Source of the DNA: Akkermansiaceae bacterium
Lineage (GTDB): Bacteria; Verrucomicrobiota; Verrucomicrobiia; Verrucomicrobiales; Akkermansiaceae
DNA length: 64,000 nt
Direction of reading: 5' to 3'
Assembly (NCBI GenBank): GCA_017798145.1
Contig: CP059069.1
Span: 4,263,226-4,327,225 of the forward strand
Position numbers and translations under genes: made by a program. The notes under the pieces were generated by a model, which saw only the letters and a program-made list of their open reading frames with translations, searched no databases and was not told the DNA's origin. How positions within the stretch are numbered: the first letter of the stretch is position 1; the number at the start of each line of letters is the position of its first letter. Below are positions 49,937 to 60,319 of the stretch, piece by piece.

Positions 49937-50662
49937 ATGATTGGAATTGTCCTTGGATCGGGTTTGGGTGTTTTGGCGGATCAGGTGAAGGTGACGCGGG
50001 AGGTCGGTTTCAAATCGGCGGGGCTCGCCGTTTCCACAGTTCCCGGCCATGAGGGGAAATTCGTTTTTGGCAAGCTCGGTGGCTGCGAGGTCGTCCTGAT
50101 GAAAGGCCGGGTCCACCTTTACGAAGGCCATCCCGCACAGGCGGTCACGGCTGGGGTGCGCTGGATGGCGGAGCACGGCGTCGATTCCCTGATTCTGACC
50201 AATGCAGCAGGAACCCTGAACCCCGATTTCGAGCCGGGCGGATGGATGATGCTTTCCGATCACCTGAATCTAACATCTACGACACCCCTGGTAGGTGCGA
50301 GCTTCATCGACATGGGCAATGTGTACGACAAGGCATGGCGGCTGGAGTTCCTGAAAGCGGCATCGGAGTCTGGCGTGGATCTCAGCGAGGGTGTGTATGC
50401 CGGTCTGCGCGGCCCGCAATATGAGACGCCTGCCGAGGTGCGGATGCTGCGCACGCTTGGTGCGGATGCCGTCGGCATGAGCACTGTGCTGGAGGCGATC
50501 CAGGCGCGGGCGCTGGGAATGCGCGTCGCCGGATTCTCGTGTCTCACCAATTGGGCGGCGGGCATGCAGGAAACCCTTGATCACGAGGAAGTTCTCGAAA
50601 CCGGGAAAGCGGCCGGCGCAGTGATGGTGCGGCTGCTGGAGAAAGTGCTTGGCGGGCCTTGA
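49937..50662 (+). CDS. purine nucleoside phosphorylase (PNP type I/xanthosine-inosine class)
   Basis: 241 residues from ATG 49937. IGIVLGSGLGVLADQV, STVPGHEGKFVFG, LMKGRVHLYEGH, LILTNAAGTLN, SDHLNLT, YAGLRGPQYETPAEVRMLRTLGADAVGMST and FSCLTNWAAGM correspond to trimeric PNP, which splits purine nucleosides to base and ribose 1-phosphate. Trimeric PNPs usually have 20-30 more N-terminal residues; the frame is open upstream to 49832 but that part is not similar, so the start is uncertain. Convergent with pyk, divergent from the LysM gene. Confidence 0.9.
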   Translation: MIGIVLGSGLGVLADQVKVTREVGFKSAGLAVSTVPGHEGKFVFGKLGGCEVVLMKGRVHLYEGHPAQAVTAGVRWMAEHGVDSLILTNAAGTLNPDFEPGGWMMLSDHLNLTSTTPLVGASFIDMGNVYDKAWRLEFLKAASESGVDLSEGVYAGLRGPQYETPAEVRMLRTLGADAVGMSTVLEAIQARALGMRVAGFSCLTNWAAGMQETLDHEEVLETGKAAGAVMVRLLEKVLGGP

Positions 50663-50702
50663 TAACAGGGCGGGTTCCCTATCCGGGCTTCACCCGGCCG
50701 CA

Positions 50703-52106
50703 TCACGCATGGTGCAGCAGGATCGAGTTCGCGGCGAAATGATCCGAGAGGATGTCCGAAACGATGACCATGGGTGTGCCCGGGCGGACAAGTCCCAGTT
50801 CGCGGAGCTGGGCGGTGGCGCGCTGGATGGTTTCCTCGATGTTGGATGCGAAGGATGTCCTGAAGGGGCGGACGCCGCGAGTCAGCGAAAGCTGGCGGCA
50901 GACGCTTTCCTTGGGGGTGAAGGCGTAAAAGGCACCTGTCTTGGGGCGCATCATGGCCACGTTGTTGGCGAGCACCCCGCGCCGCGTTAGCACGACAAGG
51001 CGTGCGTCCGGGAGCGAATCCGCGAGGGTGACGGCCGCACGGGCGGTCTTTTGGCGCTCGTCGCGGAGGATGACGTTCTGGCCGAAGCCGTGGCCACCGG
51101 AGCGCTCGATGCGGGAGGAAATGCGGACAAGCGCCTCCACGCAGCGTTCCGGATAGCGCCCGACGGAGGTTTCTCCGGAAAGCATCAGGCAATCGGCCTC
51201 CTCGTAGGCGGCGTTCATGACATCGGTCACCTCGGCGCGGGTGGGCGTGGGGTTGGTGATCATGGATTCGAGCAACTGGGTGGCGACGATGACCCGTTTG
51301 CTCAGCTCATGGCAGCGCTTCACGATGCGGCGCTGCAGGATGGGCAAGTCCTCGAAATCAACCTCTATGCCGAGATCACCCCGCGCAATCATGATCGCAT
51401 CCGCGGAACGGATGATGGAGTCGATGTTTCGGACGGCTTCCTGATCCTCGATCTTCGCCACGATCTGCGCCTCGCCCTCGAGCTTCTCCATCGCGCCGCG
51501 CAGCTCCTCGACGTGGGCTGCGTCTCGCACGAAGGAACCGGCGATGAAATCGGCACCGCATTCCACGGCCAGCGCGAGATCCTTGTGATCCTTTTCCGTG
51601 AGCGCCGGGAGGTTCAGGCGGACTCCAGGGAGGTTGATGTGGCGGCGGGAACCCATGGTTCCAGGCGTGCGGACATCACAGATGATGCGGTCTTCGGAGG
51701 CCGTTTCGATGCGCATGAGCAGCGCGCCGTTGTCCACCACGAGGGTGTTGCCCGCCTTCACGTCTCCCATCAGGCCGGGATAGTTCACCGTGGTGGAAAG
51801 CGGGGTGGAAGCCTCCGCATCCGCACGGCGGAACTCGACCTTGTCGCCCTCTTTCAGTTCGTAGGGCTTCTCAAGATCGCCGGTGCGTATCGAGGGGCCG
51901 GTTAGATCGAAAAGGACGGCGGTGTGTGCGTTGCGTTTTTCCGATTCGGCGCGGATGAGCCTGGTCATCTCCGCCGCCCATTCGTGCTTTGCGTGGCTCA
52001 TGTTGAGGCGCATGACATTTACCCCGCCATCAATCAGTTTCCCGATCATTTCCTGTTCCTGTGTGGCCGGGCCGAGTGTGACGATGAGCTTTGTTTTGCG
52101 TGGCAT
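50703..52106 (-). CDS. pyk: pyruvate kinase
   Basis: 467 residues from ATG 52106. RKTKLIVTLGPATQEQ, MRLNMSHAKHEWA, LFDLTGPSIRTG, DKDLALAVECGADFIAGSF-like segment, IARGDLGIEVDFEDLP, VATQLLESMITNPTPTRAEVTDV and MLSGETSVGRYP are the canonical glycolytic PK core. In the K+-contact loop the usual TKGPEIRTG reads LTGPSIRTG: Ser replaces the Glu that contacts K+ in K+-dependent enzymes. C-terminal domain is shorter than usual. Confidence 0.95.
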   Translation of the reverse strand: MPRKTKLIVTLGPATQEQEMIGKLIDGGVNVMRLNMSHAKHEWAAEMTRLIRAESEKRNAHTAVLFDLTGPSIRTGDLEKPYELKEGDKVEFRRADAEASTPLSTTVNYPGLMGDVKAGNTLVVDNGALLMRIETASEDRIICDVRTPGTMGSRRHINLPGVRLNLPALTEKDHKDLALAVECGADFIAGSFVRDAAHVEELRGAMEKLEGEAQIVAKIEDQEAVRNIDSIIRSADAIMIARGDLGIEVDFEDLPILQRRIVKRCHELSKRVIVATQLLESMITNPTPTRAEVTDVMNAAYEEADCLMLSGETSVGRYPERCVEALVRISSRIERSGGHGFGQNVILRDERQKTARAAVTLADSLPDARLVVLTRRGVLANNVAMMRPKTGAFYAFTPKESVCRQLSLTRGVRPFRTSFASNIEETIQRATAQLRELGLVRPGTPMVIVSDILSDHFAANSILLHHA

Positions 52107-52268
52107 GGGTAGGGAGGGGTAATCGGTTTGCGACTGATCAAGTTGAAGAAGCAGGGGACATGCCGCAGTGAGGAAATGCAAGACCCGGATTGCAACCGAT
52201 TGGGAATGCGTGTGCTGGGTGGCTGCATATTCGGGCGTTGCACCCAAATCCGGATACTTCCACCCGAC

Positions 52269-52304
52269 AAAAAAGGCCGTGATGGAATTCCATCACGGCC
52301 TTTT
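52269..52304. terminator. bidirectional terminator (perfect 26-bp palindrome)
   Basis: GGCCGTGATGGAA (52275-52287) directly followed by TTCCATCACGGCC (52288-52300), flanked by A on the left and T on the right, so the hairpin has U tracts in both directions. It is placed 15 bases after the stop of the metzincin gene (minus strand). Confidence 0.85.
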
Positions 52305-52319
52305 CCTAAGAAGGTGAGC

Positions 52320-53840
52320 CTAGCGTCTGCGGCGGAGGAAGAATGCAGCAGAGAACAGAACCATGATTGCTGCGGAAGGCTCCGGGATAGGCATGAAGCC
52401 TGATCCGGTGAGGAAGAATCCGCCCATCTCGAAGTAGTTGGCGGGTTTATAGACGCCATTGGTGTCCTCCGCGTGGCCTCCTCTGCTGCTGATCTTCGCG
52501 AGGTAGTTTCCTGCTGCGAAATTTCCTCCGCTGCTGAATGTGTTGGTCAGGGTGTCGGGAGCTTCTGTGCCATTACCAAGAGATTGGGTGCCATCCGCGT
52601 TGAAGATTTCAAGAATTCCGCGGAAAGTTCCCACACCATCAGCAACGCCGGCTTCAAGATACTGGGTGCTGTTGTTCAGGGTAAGGGTGATGGCTTGCGT
52701 TCCGTCTGTTGCAAAGCTGAAGTAGTCCGAGGTGTAATTTGATGATCCGATTGCCTGCGGATCGGATTCACTTTTCGGAACGATGATACCCGATGACATC
52801 ACGTAGTTGACGGTTCCATCGGAATTTACTGCCAGCACGCTGGCGGTGGCGATGCTTTTGCCCACCCCGTCGTCGATGAACTTGAGGTCAACTCCGCCCA
52901 TTCTTCCGGCAGTGTTGGCAGCTGCTGCGGTGTTGGTGGAGAGCATGGTTTTTACGTCGTTCTGCTGTTCTTGGGAACCGTTTGGAAAAACGGTGCCGTC
53001 ACGCCAAACAACGCGCTGGTTGCCGGAGGCTTGCCCCATGATTGCCACGTAAGAACCGTTGCCAGATACTGTGTCGCCAAGGCCGTATTCATTTACAGCG
53101 CTTGTGTTTACGGAGGAACCGGTAGTGAAATCGCCTTGATGAATGAGTCCGAATGCGTGGCCGTTCTCGTGTGCGGATACCGCGCCGATGTAGTCGCCGT
53201 TGATGATTCCGCCTGTGGCGGAACCCGCCTGGGCTTCCGAGAACATCCAGTTGGTGTGGGCACCACTGGCTGTCGGGTCGTTACCGGCGGCGATTCCAAG
53301 CCCCGATACGCCATCGGCACCATCATCATACCATTTACTCTGCGGGGTGAGGCTGCCTTGTGCCGGAGCGGATGTTCTGATCTGAGAACCAACCACGGTG
53401 TGCAGCATGTTTGGGGTGGCATCGTAGTAGGCCTGGCGCTGTGCATCGTTCGCAGCCTGGCCGGCTGCGACTGCTGGATCGACCGTGGTGACATTCACAT
53501 CGAATCCTGTGTAGGATTGGGCGAGGCGTGCCCAAATTTTCTTGATTTGGGCCTGTTCGGCAGCATCGAACGAGCCTGTGCTATTGGTAGCATCGCGGTT
53601 GACGGCAGGAGTGAATCCAGGGGAGGTTGCGTGGCCATTCCAAAGTCCATTGTAGTCGAAACCACCCACGTTGAGGTAGATGGTGTATGCTGCACCGGGG
53701 CGGCTGCTAAGCTGCGGGATAGCGGTCATTTGAGCCGCGAGCGATCCGACGCCTGCTAAGATGGTGAGGAAACCGGCGAGCAATTGCTTACGACCGGAGA
53801 GGCGAGAGGCACTAAGGCCGTTAAATCTTAATGTTTTCAT
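52320..53840 (-). CDS. PEP-CTERM secreted metzincin metalloprotease
   Basis: 506 residues from ATG 53840. Signal-like N-terminus (LLAGFLTILAGVGSLAAQ). Zinc site HENGHAFGLIH (224-234) is the metzincin HExxHxxGxxH, and MGQ (268-270) follows as Met-turn. A beta-rich C-terminal domain (300-470) resembles a pre-peptidase module. The C-terminus IPEPSAAIMVLFSAAFFLRRRR is a complete PEP-CTERM: PEP, one transmembrane helix and a basic tail, for sorting with exopolysaccharide by exosortase. Target unknown. Neighbour genes give no clue. Confidence 0.85.
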   Translation of the reverse strand: MKTLRFNGLSASRLSGRKQLLAGFLTILAGVGSLAAQMTAIPQLSSRPGAAYTIYLNVGGFDYNGLWNGHATSPGFTPAVNRDATNSTGSFDAAEQAQIKKIWARLAQSYTGFDVNVTTVDPAVAAGQAANDAQRQAYYDATPNMLHTVVGSQIRTSAPAQGSLTPQSKWYDDGADGVSGLGIAAGNDPTASGAHTNWMFSEAQAGSATGGIINGDYIGAVSAHENGHAFGLIHQGDFTTGSSVNTSAVNEYGLGDTVSGNGSYVAIMGQASGNQRVVWRDGTVFPNGSQEQQNDVKTMLSTNTAAAANTAGRMGGVDLKFIDDGVGKSIATASVLAVNSDGTVNYVMSSGIIVPKSESDPQAIGSSNYTSDYFSFATDGTQAITLTLNNSTQYLEAGVADGVGTFRGILEIFNADGTQSLGNGTEAPDTLTNTFSSGGNFAAGNYLAKISSRGGHAEDTNGVYKPANYFEMGGFFLTGSGFMPIPEPSAAIMVLFSAAFFLRRRR

Positions 53841-53865
53841 GGGAACGTATGTAGAAAGCACCACG

Positions 53866-53895
53866 ATTTTAATTTTAGAGCCGATCAATTTTCAA
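53866..53895 (-). promoter_or_regulatory. candidate promoter of the metzincin gene
   Basis: On the minus strand TTGAAA (53890-53895) and TAAAAT (53866-53871) with an 18-base spacer, in the AT-rich gap 25 bases upstream of the metzincin ATG. A second TAAAAT (53872-53877) gives a spacer of 12. Box similarity only. Confidence 0.4.
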
Positions 53896-54011
53896 GTATA
53901 ATTAAATTATTTTAACGCCTAGAAACCCAAGTGGTTTCTCACAAATGGTAAAAAAATCACTCCGAATGATTGCTCCGGGGTGGCTTTTGAAGGGAAACTA
54001 TAGAAGCAATC

Positions 54012-55598
54012 CTAGCCCTGCTCTATCGTCTTCTCCGTCGTGGCGTCGATGACGGCGAAGCGCTCGCGGTTGAGGGTGGGATCGGAGCGGAAAATGAGGC
54101 GCCCGGAGTGGGAGCGCTCGAGTTCCACAAGGACTTTCGCGTCTTCCTGCTTGAAGCGGTTGAGGACGTCCGAGTTCACAACGACGATGAGGTCTCCGAC
54201 CTGGTCGCGGCGGGACTGGATGACGGTGTTGAGGCGGCGCTGGATCTCGATGGACATGGTCATCGGGGTTTTCACCCGGCCGCGACCCTGGCAGTAGGGG
54301 CAGGGCTCGTACATCGAGTCGCGGAGGGATTCGTTGAGGCGCTGGCGGGTCATTTCCATGAGGCCGATGGCGGAGATCTGGAGGATCTGGGTCTTGGCCT
54401 TGTCCTTTTTGACGCGTTCCTTCATGGCCTTGTAGACGGCCATCTGGTCGCGGCGGTGGCGCATGTCGATGAAGTCCACGACGACCAAGCCGCCGATGTT
54501 GCGGAGGCGGAGCTGGCGGGCGACCTCCTCGGCGGCCTCGACGTTGGTCTGGAGGATCATCTTATCGACATCCTTGGAGCCGCGGTTGCGGCCGGTGTTA
54601 ACGTCCACGGAGATGAGCGCCTCGGTCTCGTCGATGACGATGTAGCCGCCACATTTCAGCCAGACCTGGCGGGAGAATGCCTCGTCGATCTGTTTCTGGA
54701 TGTTAACCCGCTCGAAGATCGGCTGGTTGGCGGTGGGGAGGTGGTGGATGCGTCGCTTGGCGCGGCGGGAGATTTTTCCGGCGATCTCGCGGATGAGCTC
54801 GGTGGTTTCCGCATCGTCGCATAGCACTCGGTCCACTTGTTCGGTGAGGAAATCCCTAGCGGTGCGCTCGATGAGGTTCGGCTCCTGGAAGACGCAGCAG
54901 GGGGCGGGGTTGTTGGCTCGGCGGTTGTCGATGGAGTCCCATTGCTCAAGGAGCATGGCTAGATCGCGGACGAAGTGGCGGGCGCGTGTGCCTTGGGCGA
55001 CGGTGCGCATGATGATGCCCATGCCTTCCGGGACGGAGAGGTTCTGGACGATGCGGCGGAGGCGCTGGCGTTCCTTGGGATCCTCGATTTTCCGTGAAAT
55101 CCCGAACTGCTCGGTGAAGGGCATCAGCACGAGGTAGCGGCCGGCGAGGGAAATGTTCGTGGTGACGCGCGGCCCCTTGGTGCCGATGGGTCCCTTGGAG
55201 ACCTGGATGACTATTTCCGAGCCGATCGGGTAGATGGAAGGAATGTCCTTGGAGGTGATTTTCTTCTGCTGCTTCTTTTTACCCTCGCGCTCGATTTCCT
55301 CAAGGCCGCCATCGAGTGCGGCGGGGATGGCGTCCCAGAAGTGGAGGAATGCGTTCTTATCCAGGCCGATGTCCACGAACATGGCTTTCAAACCTTGCTC
55401 GATGTTTTTGACACGGCCTTTGAAGATGCCTCCGACGATGTTCTGATCACCCTCTCGCTCCACGGTGTATTCCTCGAGGACACCGTCCTCCAGGAGTGCG
55501 ACGCGGCGCTCAAGCTTCTCTACGTTTACGATGATGGTGTTGCCTTGGGATGGGTCGGTGTTGCCGATGCCTAACAGTCTTTTGATTTTCTGGATCAC
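54012..55598 (-). CDS. rng: ribonuclease G/E family endoribonuclease
   Basis: 528 residues, RNase G size without the long RNase E scaffold tail. S1-like domain near residues 50-130 (NIVGGIFKGRVKNIEQGLKAMFVDIG), the catalytic DNase I-like part with ISVDVNTGRNRGS and VVVDFIDMRHRRD (Mg-binding Asp), and the zinc-link motif CPYCQG near residue 430. Last gene of the mre cluster: mreB-C-D-mrdA-rng. Processes 16S rRNA 5' end and mRNA. A Lys-rich insertion (GKKKQQKK) lies in the S1 region. Confidence 0.95.
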   Translation of the reverse strand: MIQKIKRLLGIGNTDPSQGNTIIVNVEKLERRVALLEDGVLEEYTVEREGDQNIVGGIFKGRVKNIEQGLKAMFVDIGLDKNAFLHFWDAIPAALDGGLEEIEREGKKKQQKKITSKDIPSIYPIGSEIVIQVSKGPIGTKGPRVTTNISLAGRYLVLMPFTEQFGISRKIEDPKERQRLRRIVQNLSVPEGMGIIMRTVAQGTRARHFVRDLAMLLEQWDSIDNRRANNPAPCCVFQEPNLIERTARDFLTEQVDRVLCDDAETTELIREIAGKISRRAKRRIHHLPTANQPIFERVNIQKQIDEAFSRQVWLKCGGYIVIDETEALISVDVNTGRNRGSKDVDKMILQTNVEAAEEVARQLRLRNIGGLVVVDFIDMRHRRDQMAVYKAMKERVKKDKAKTQILQISAIGLMEMTRQRLNESLRDSMYEPCPYCQGRGRVKTPMTMSIEIQRRLNTVIQSRRDQVGDLIVVVNSDVLNRFKQEDAKVLVELERSHSGRLIFRSDPTLNRERFAVIDATTEKTIEQG

Positions 55599-55646
55599 GT
55601 GATGTGTGTTGGTTGGAAATTATGGTTCTGGTATTTTGGAAACGGT

Positions 55647-57842
55647 TCACTCCTCGATGGGTGTGGCACGCGGGATCACTTGACCTTCACGGTCCGTTTC
55701 CTGGGTGATTGTTGGTTTGGGAGAGATTTCGGTGGGGAGGGTGCCGGTTGGCAGCTCGGGTAGCACCTCGCCGACCTCGTTGCCGGTTTCTCCGATTTCA
55801 TCGGGATCTGCGTCTGGGGTGGCGCCGGGAGGTGCGACTGGGATTTCCGAGGCCTCAATGGCCGCGAGGATGTCCTCGGGCGGCTCGATGGCCTTTATGA
55901 ATTCCAGGTTTCCCTTGTATTCGGTCTGTGGCTTGAGCGGTAGCCTCATGCCCTGCTCCTTAGCGAAGAGACCCGTGTAAACGATCTTGGTAAGCGGGCC
56001 GCAGACACCGCCGCCGGAGCCGGCCGCCTGCGACATGATGACGACGGCATAGCGCGGCTCATCGAAGGGGGCGAAGGAGATGACCCAGGAGTTATTGGAC
56101 TTCTGGCCGTTGTCCACGGTCTGGGCGGTGCCGGTCTTGGCGGCGATCTCCACATCATCCATGCGGACTTTTCCGGCCGTTCCGCCGGCCTCGTTGACGG
56201 CCATCCACATGCCTTTGCGCACCAGCTCGATATCGGTTTCCTTCACGCCGGAGCGGAGCAGGTCGATGACGAGTTCCGGATGGTCAGGGACAAGGACGGT
56301 GCCGTCCTCTGCGGTGACCTTGCGGACGATCCTGGGCCTGAAGTATTTTCCGCCGTTGGCGACGGTGGCGGTCATGGCGGCGAGCTGGATGGGGCTGGCC
56401 ATGGTGTCGCCTTGGCCGATGGAGAGGAATGCGGTGAGTGCGGGCGTCATGACCGCGCCGGGAAGCGCCGCACGCCATTGGCGGGAGCCGGGAAGGATGC
56501 CGGGATCCTCATTGGGCAGCTCGATCCCGGTTTTCTTGCCAAGGCCGACCATGGAGAAGCCGTCCACCATGGCTTTGGAGCCCATGGTGTTGGCGAGGCG
56601 GTTGAAGTAGGGGTTGCAGGATTGCTGGATGGCCTTGGGCAGGCTGATGGAGCCATGCCTGCCCTTGGATTGGTTCCACAGCCAGCAGCCTACAGGGTGC
56701 TTGCCATACATGACGAAGCCGTCGCAGGTGAAATTCCGCGTCGCCATGCCCTGGACTGCACCGGCGATGGCGGTGGGGATTTTCATGGTGGAACCGGGCG
56801 TGAAGGATGTGATGGCCCGGTTGGTGAAGGGGGATAGCTGCTTGTTGGAGTTGTAGGAAATGAATTTCTCGCGGGAGATGGATGGGATGAAGGCGTTGGG
56901 ATCGTAATCCGGGACGGAGGCCATGGCGAGCACCTCGCCGGTGCGGACGTCCATGACCACCCCGGCGGCGCGCCCTGCACGGCGGAGCGTGTTTTCTAGC
57001 AGAAACTGGATACGGGCGTCGATGGCCAGCTGGACTTCCGCGCCGATGCCCGGCCTGGTGTAGTCGAGTATTCCCATGGTGCGGCCTTTCTCGTCCTTGA
57101 GCACCGTCTTGCGCCCTTCCGGGCCGCGGAGGTATCTGTCCATGGTGGCCTCGATGCCTGCGATGCCTTTTTCGTCGCCGACATAGTGGTCGAATTCGCG
57201 TTTTTCCGCAGAGGTGATCTCCCCTTTTTCCCATTGCTTCAGGTAGCCGAGAACATGGGAGGCGAGGGTGCCGTAGGCGTACTGGCGCTGCGGGCGAATG
57301 CTTAGGGTGACACCGGGGAACTCGAGGTTCCTCTCCGCAAGGCGGGAAAAATCCTCATAGGTGAGATCCGCGCGGTAGGTGAAAGGCACCAATCCGCCGT
57401 GGGTGAGGTAGTGGGTGCGGAGGGCGGCGGCGTTGTAGTTTTTCGCCATTCCGAGCTCCTGGAGCGGCTTGATCGTCCATTGGTTCACGATGGCGACGAT
57501 ATCCTTTTCCGAGCGTTTCCTGGGCAGGCCGTTCTGGGTGGTGAGGCGATCGAGGGTGGGGCTTTCGTCGTGCTGGAGCCGGTAGGCTGCGGCGATCTCA
57601 TCGAGGTTGAAGGATACGACGTAATTCCTGAGGTTGCGGGCGAGGGGGATGCCGTTGCGGTCCGTGATCTCGCCGCGTATCCCCGGCTCGCGGACGGTGA
57701 CGGTGCGGTTCCCCGGCACCTGGGCGAGGAATTCCGCCTGCCGCTCGATCTGGAATTCATGGAGCCGGGACAACAGGGTGCCGAAACCCACGAGGATGAG
57801 GGCGGTCAGCAGGTAGAGCCTGAGTCTGAAGCGAGGTTCCAT
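55647..57842 (-). CDS. mrdA: penicillin-binding protein 2 (elongasome transpeptidase)
   Basis: 731 residues from ATG 57842. Membrane helix at 9-24, dimerisation/pedestal region, then the transpeptidase with S351-T-M-K354 (FTPGSTMKI), SCN (408-410) and KTGTA (569-573). Cross-links peptidoglycan during elongation with MreBCD and RodA. Beyond residue 650 a 75-residue acidic, Pro-rich tail (for example ATPDADPDEIGETGNEVGEV) is unlike the short end of the E. coli enzyme. 10 bases after mreD. rodA is not directly adjacent in this window. Confidence 0.94.
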   Translation of the reverse strand: MEPRFRLRLYLLTALILVGFGTLLSRLHEFQIERQAEFLAQVPGNRTVTVREPGIRGEITDRNGIPLARNLRNYVVSFNLDEIAAAYRLQHDESPTLDRLTTQNGLPRKRSEKDIVAIVNQWTIKPLQELGMAKNYNAAALRTHYLTHGGLVPFTYRADLTYEDFSRLAERNLEFPGVTLSIRPQRQYAYGTLASHVLGYLKQWEKGEITSAEKREFDHYVGDEKGIAGIEATMDRYLRGPEGRKTVLKDEKGRTMGILDYTRPGIGAEVQLAIDARIQFLLENTLRRAGRAAGVVMDVRTGEVLAMASVPDYDPNAFIPSISREKFISYNSNKQLSPFTNRAITSFTPGSTMKIPTAIAGAVQGMATRNFTCDGFVMYGKHPVGCWLWNQSKGRHGSISLPKAIQQSCNPYFNRLANTMGSKAMVDGFSMVGLGKKTGIELPNEDPGILPGSRQWRAALPGAVMTPALTAFLSIGQGDTMASPIQLAAMTATVANGGKYFRPRIVRKVTAEDGTVLVPDHPELVIDLLRSGVKETDIELVRKGMWMAVNEAGGTAGKVRMDDVEIAAKTGTAQTVDNGQKSNNSWVISFAPFDEPRYAVVIMSQAAGSGGGVCGPLTKIVYTGLFAKEQGMRLPLKPQTEYKGNLEFIKAIEPPEDILAAIEASEIPVAPPGATPDADPDEIGETGNEVGEVLPELPTGTLPTEISPKPTITQETDREGQVIPRATPIEE

Positions 57843-57852
57843 GGTTGTCGTG

Positions 57853-58431
57853 TCAGCGTTTGCGGTTTTTTCCCGCTTCCGGATAGAGCGAGTGGCCGAA
57901 GGCTTTTGCAAGCAGGAAGAGCAGCCAGAAGATGAGGGGTGAAAACAGCATGGTAAGCAGCGAAGTGTAGGACATCAGCCGGATGATGGAGCGGCTGATG
58001 ACGAAATCGCCCCGGACGAAGGAGATCAGGCAGTAGTCTGCGGCGAGGTAGAGGAAGGTGGCGATGCCGGTGAGGGCTGCGGAGAAATGCCATTTCCCTT
58101 GGCGGAAAAGGGGGTTGAGCCCCTGCATCAGGAAGCCCATGGCTCCGAAAAGCAGGATGGAATAGCCGAAACGCAGGGATTCCACCGGCTGGGTGTATAC
58201 CTCAGGATCCGCTATCATGGGGGCAAGCGATGTGTGGGCATCCCACAGGATGCCGCCGATGAAGGCGAGCACTAGCATCGTCGGCGTGGCGACCGTCACT
58301 GCGGCGCACAGGAAAACGAGGTGGACGAGGAGGATGCGGGCATGGCTCAGGCCGGTGAGCGCGGGCACGAACTGCTGCACCATGAATGCGGCGAGTAGCA
58401 GGAGGATGGTGCTGACGTTGTATCGGAGCAA
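57853..58431 (-). CDS. mreD: rod shape-determining protein MreD
   Basis: 192 residues with about six membrane segments (for example ILLVHLVFLCAAVTVA, MLVLAFIGGILWDAHTS, TSLLTMLFSPLIFWLLFLLA). It lies between mreC and mrdA, the usual order. Sequence similarity within MreD is weak, so position is the main support. Spaced 15 bases from mreC and 10 from mrdA. Confidence 0.88.
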   Translation of the reverse strand: MLRYNVSTILLLLAAFMVQQFVPALTGLSHARILLVHLVFLCAAVTVATPTMLVLAFIGGILWDAHTSLAPMIADPEVYTQPVESLRFGYSILLFGAMGFLMQGLNPLFRQGKWHFSAALTGIATFLYLAADYCLISFVRGDFVISRSIIRLMSYTSLLTMLFSPLIFWLLFLLAKAFGHSLYPEAGKNRKR

Positions 58432-58446
58432 GGTTTTCCGGGAGGT

Positions 58447-59253
58447 TCAGTGGTTTTCCGAAAGGACGACGAAGACTGTGCCGAGATCGCTGAGATCGAC
58501 GGCGGGCTTGACCAGCGCCTCGGAATCAAGCGCACCCCTCTCGATGGAGACGATGCTGCCGACGAGGATGTTCGGCTGGAAGATCCCGCCTCGACCGGTG
58601 GTGAAGACGCGCTGGCCGGGCTTGAGGGAGGCGTTCTTCGAGAGGAAACGGAGGCGCAGCAGCGGGTTGCGGTCGAACTCGCCGCGCTGACCGCTGAGGA
58701 TGCCTACCTCGGGCGATCCCTCGACGCGGACGGAGACCTGGCATTTCTCGTCGGTGATGAGGAGCACGGATGAGCGTTGCTTGAAGGGGCGGTCGATGAT
58801 GCCGACGAGGCCGTCGTTGGAAAGCACGGAAAGCTGGATGCCGATGCCGCGGTCTTCCCCCGCATCGATCTCCATGGTCTGCCACCACGTCGTCGGGTGG
58901 CGGCGTATGATCTGTGCGGCGACGACATCGAAGTTCGTCGCTTTCTTGAAATCCAGGGCATGGCGGAGCTCGGAGTTCTCGCGTTCCAGCGCCTTGAAGC
59001 GGGACTCGATGATGCGCAGCCGCCCGATCTCGCCGCGTATCGTGGAAAGCTCCGCCTCGAGTTCCTTCGAGTGCTTCGTTTCCGTTAGCAGCGCACGGGC
59101 TTTCGTTTCGAGTGCCGATCCGGATTTGAGGGTGGGGGAGATGGCCTTGAAATAGGCGACCTGGATTTCGCGCACGACGGTCTCGCTGCGCGTAAGCGCC
59201 CATGTCGCTCCCGCGAGGAAGAGAAGCAATGCGATCAGGTTGAGCGGTTTCAT
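58447..59253 (-). CDS. mreC: rod shape-determining protein MreC
   Basis: 268 residues. N-terminal membrane helix (LIALLLFLAGATWAL), a coiled coil at about 55-100 (KHSKELEAELSTIRGEIGRL then FKALERENSELRHAL), then the MreC beta domain (VVAAQIIRRHPTTWWQTMEID, GLVGIID, TGRGGIFQPNILVGSI). Periplasmic scaffold that links MreB with PBP2. 37 bases after mreB. Confidence 0.93.
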   Translation of the reverse strand: MKPLNLIALLLFLAGATWALTRSETVVREIQVAYFKAISPTLKSGSALETKARALLTETKHSKELEAELSTIRGEIGRLRIIESRFKALERENSELRHALDFKKATNFDVVAAQIIRRHPTTWWQTMEIDAGEDRGIGIQLSVLSNDGLVGIIDRPFKQRSSVLLITDEKCQVSVRVEGSPEVGILSGQRGEFDRNPLLRLRFLSKNASLKPGQRVFTTGRGGIFQPNILVGSIVSIERGALDSEALVKPAVDLSDLGTVFVVLSENH

Positions 59254-59290
59254 GGCCGTTGGGATTCCCCCTGCGGGGAGCCTCCGGGGC

Positions 59291-60319
<1,029 letters not shown>

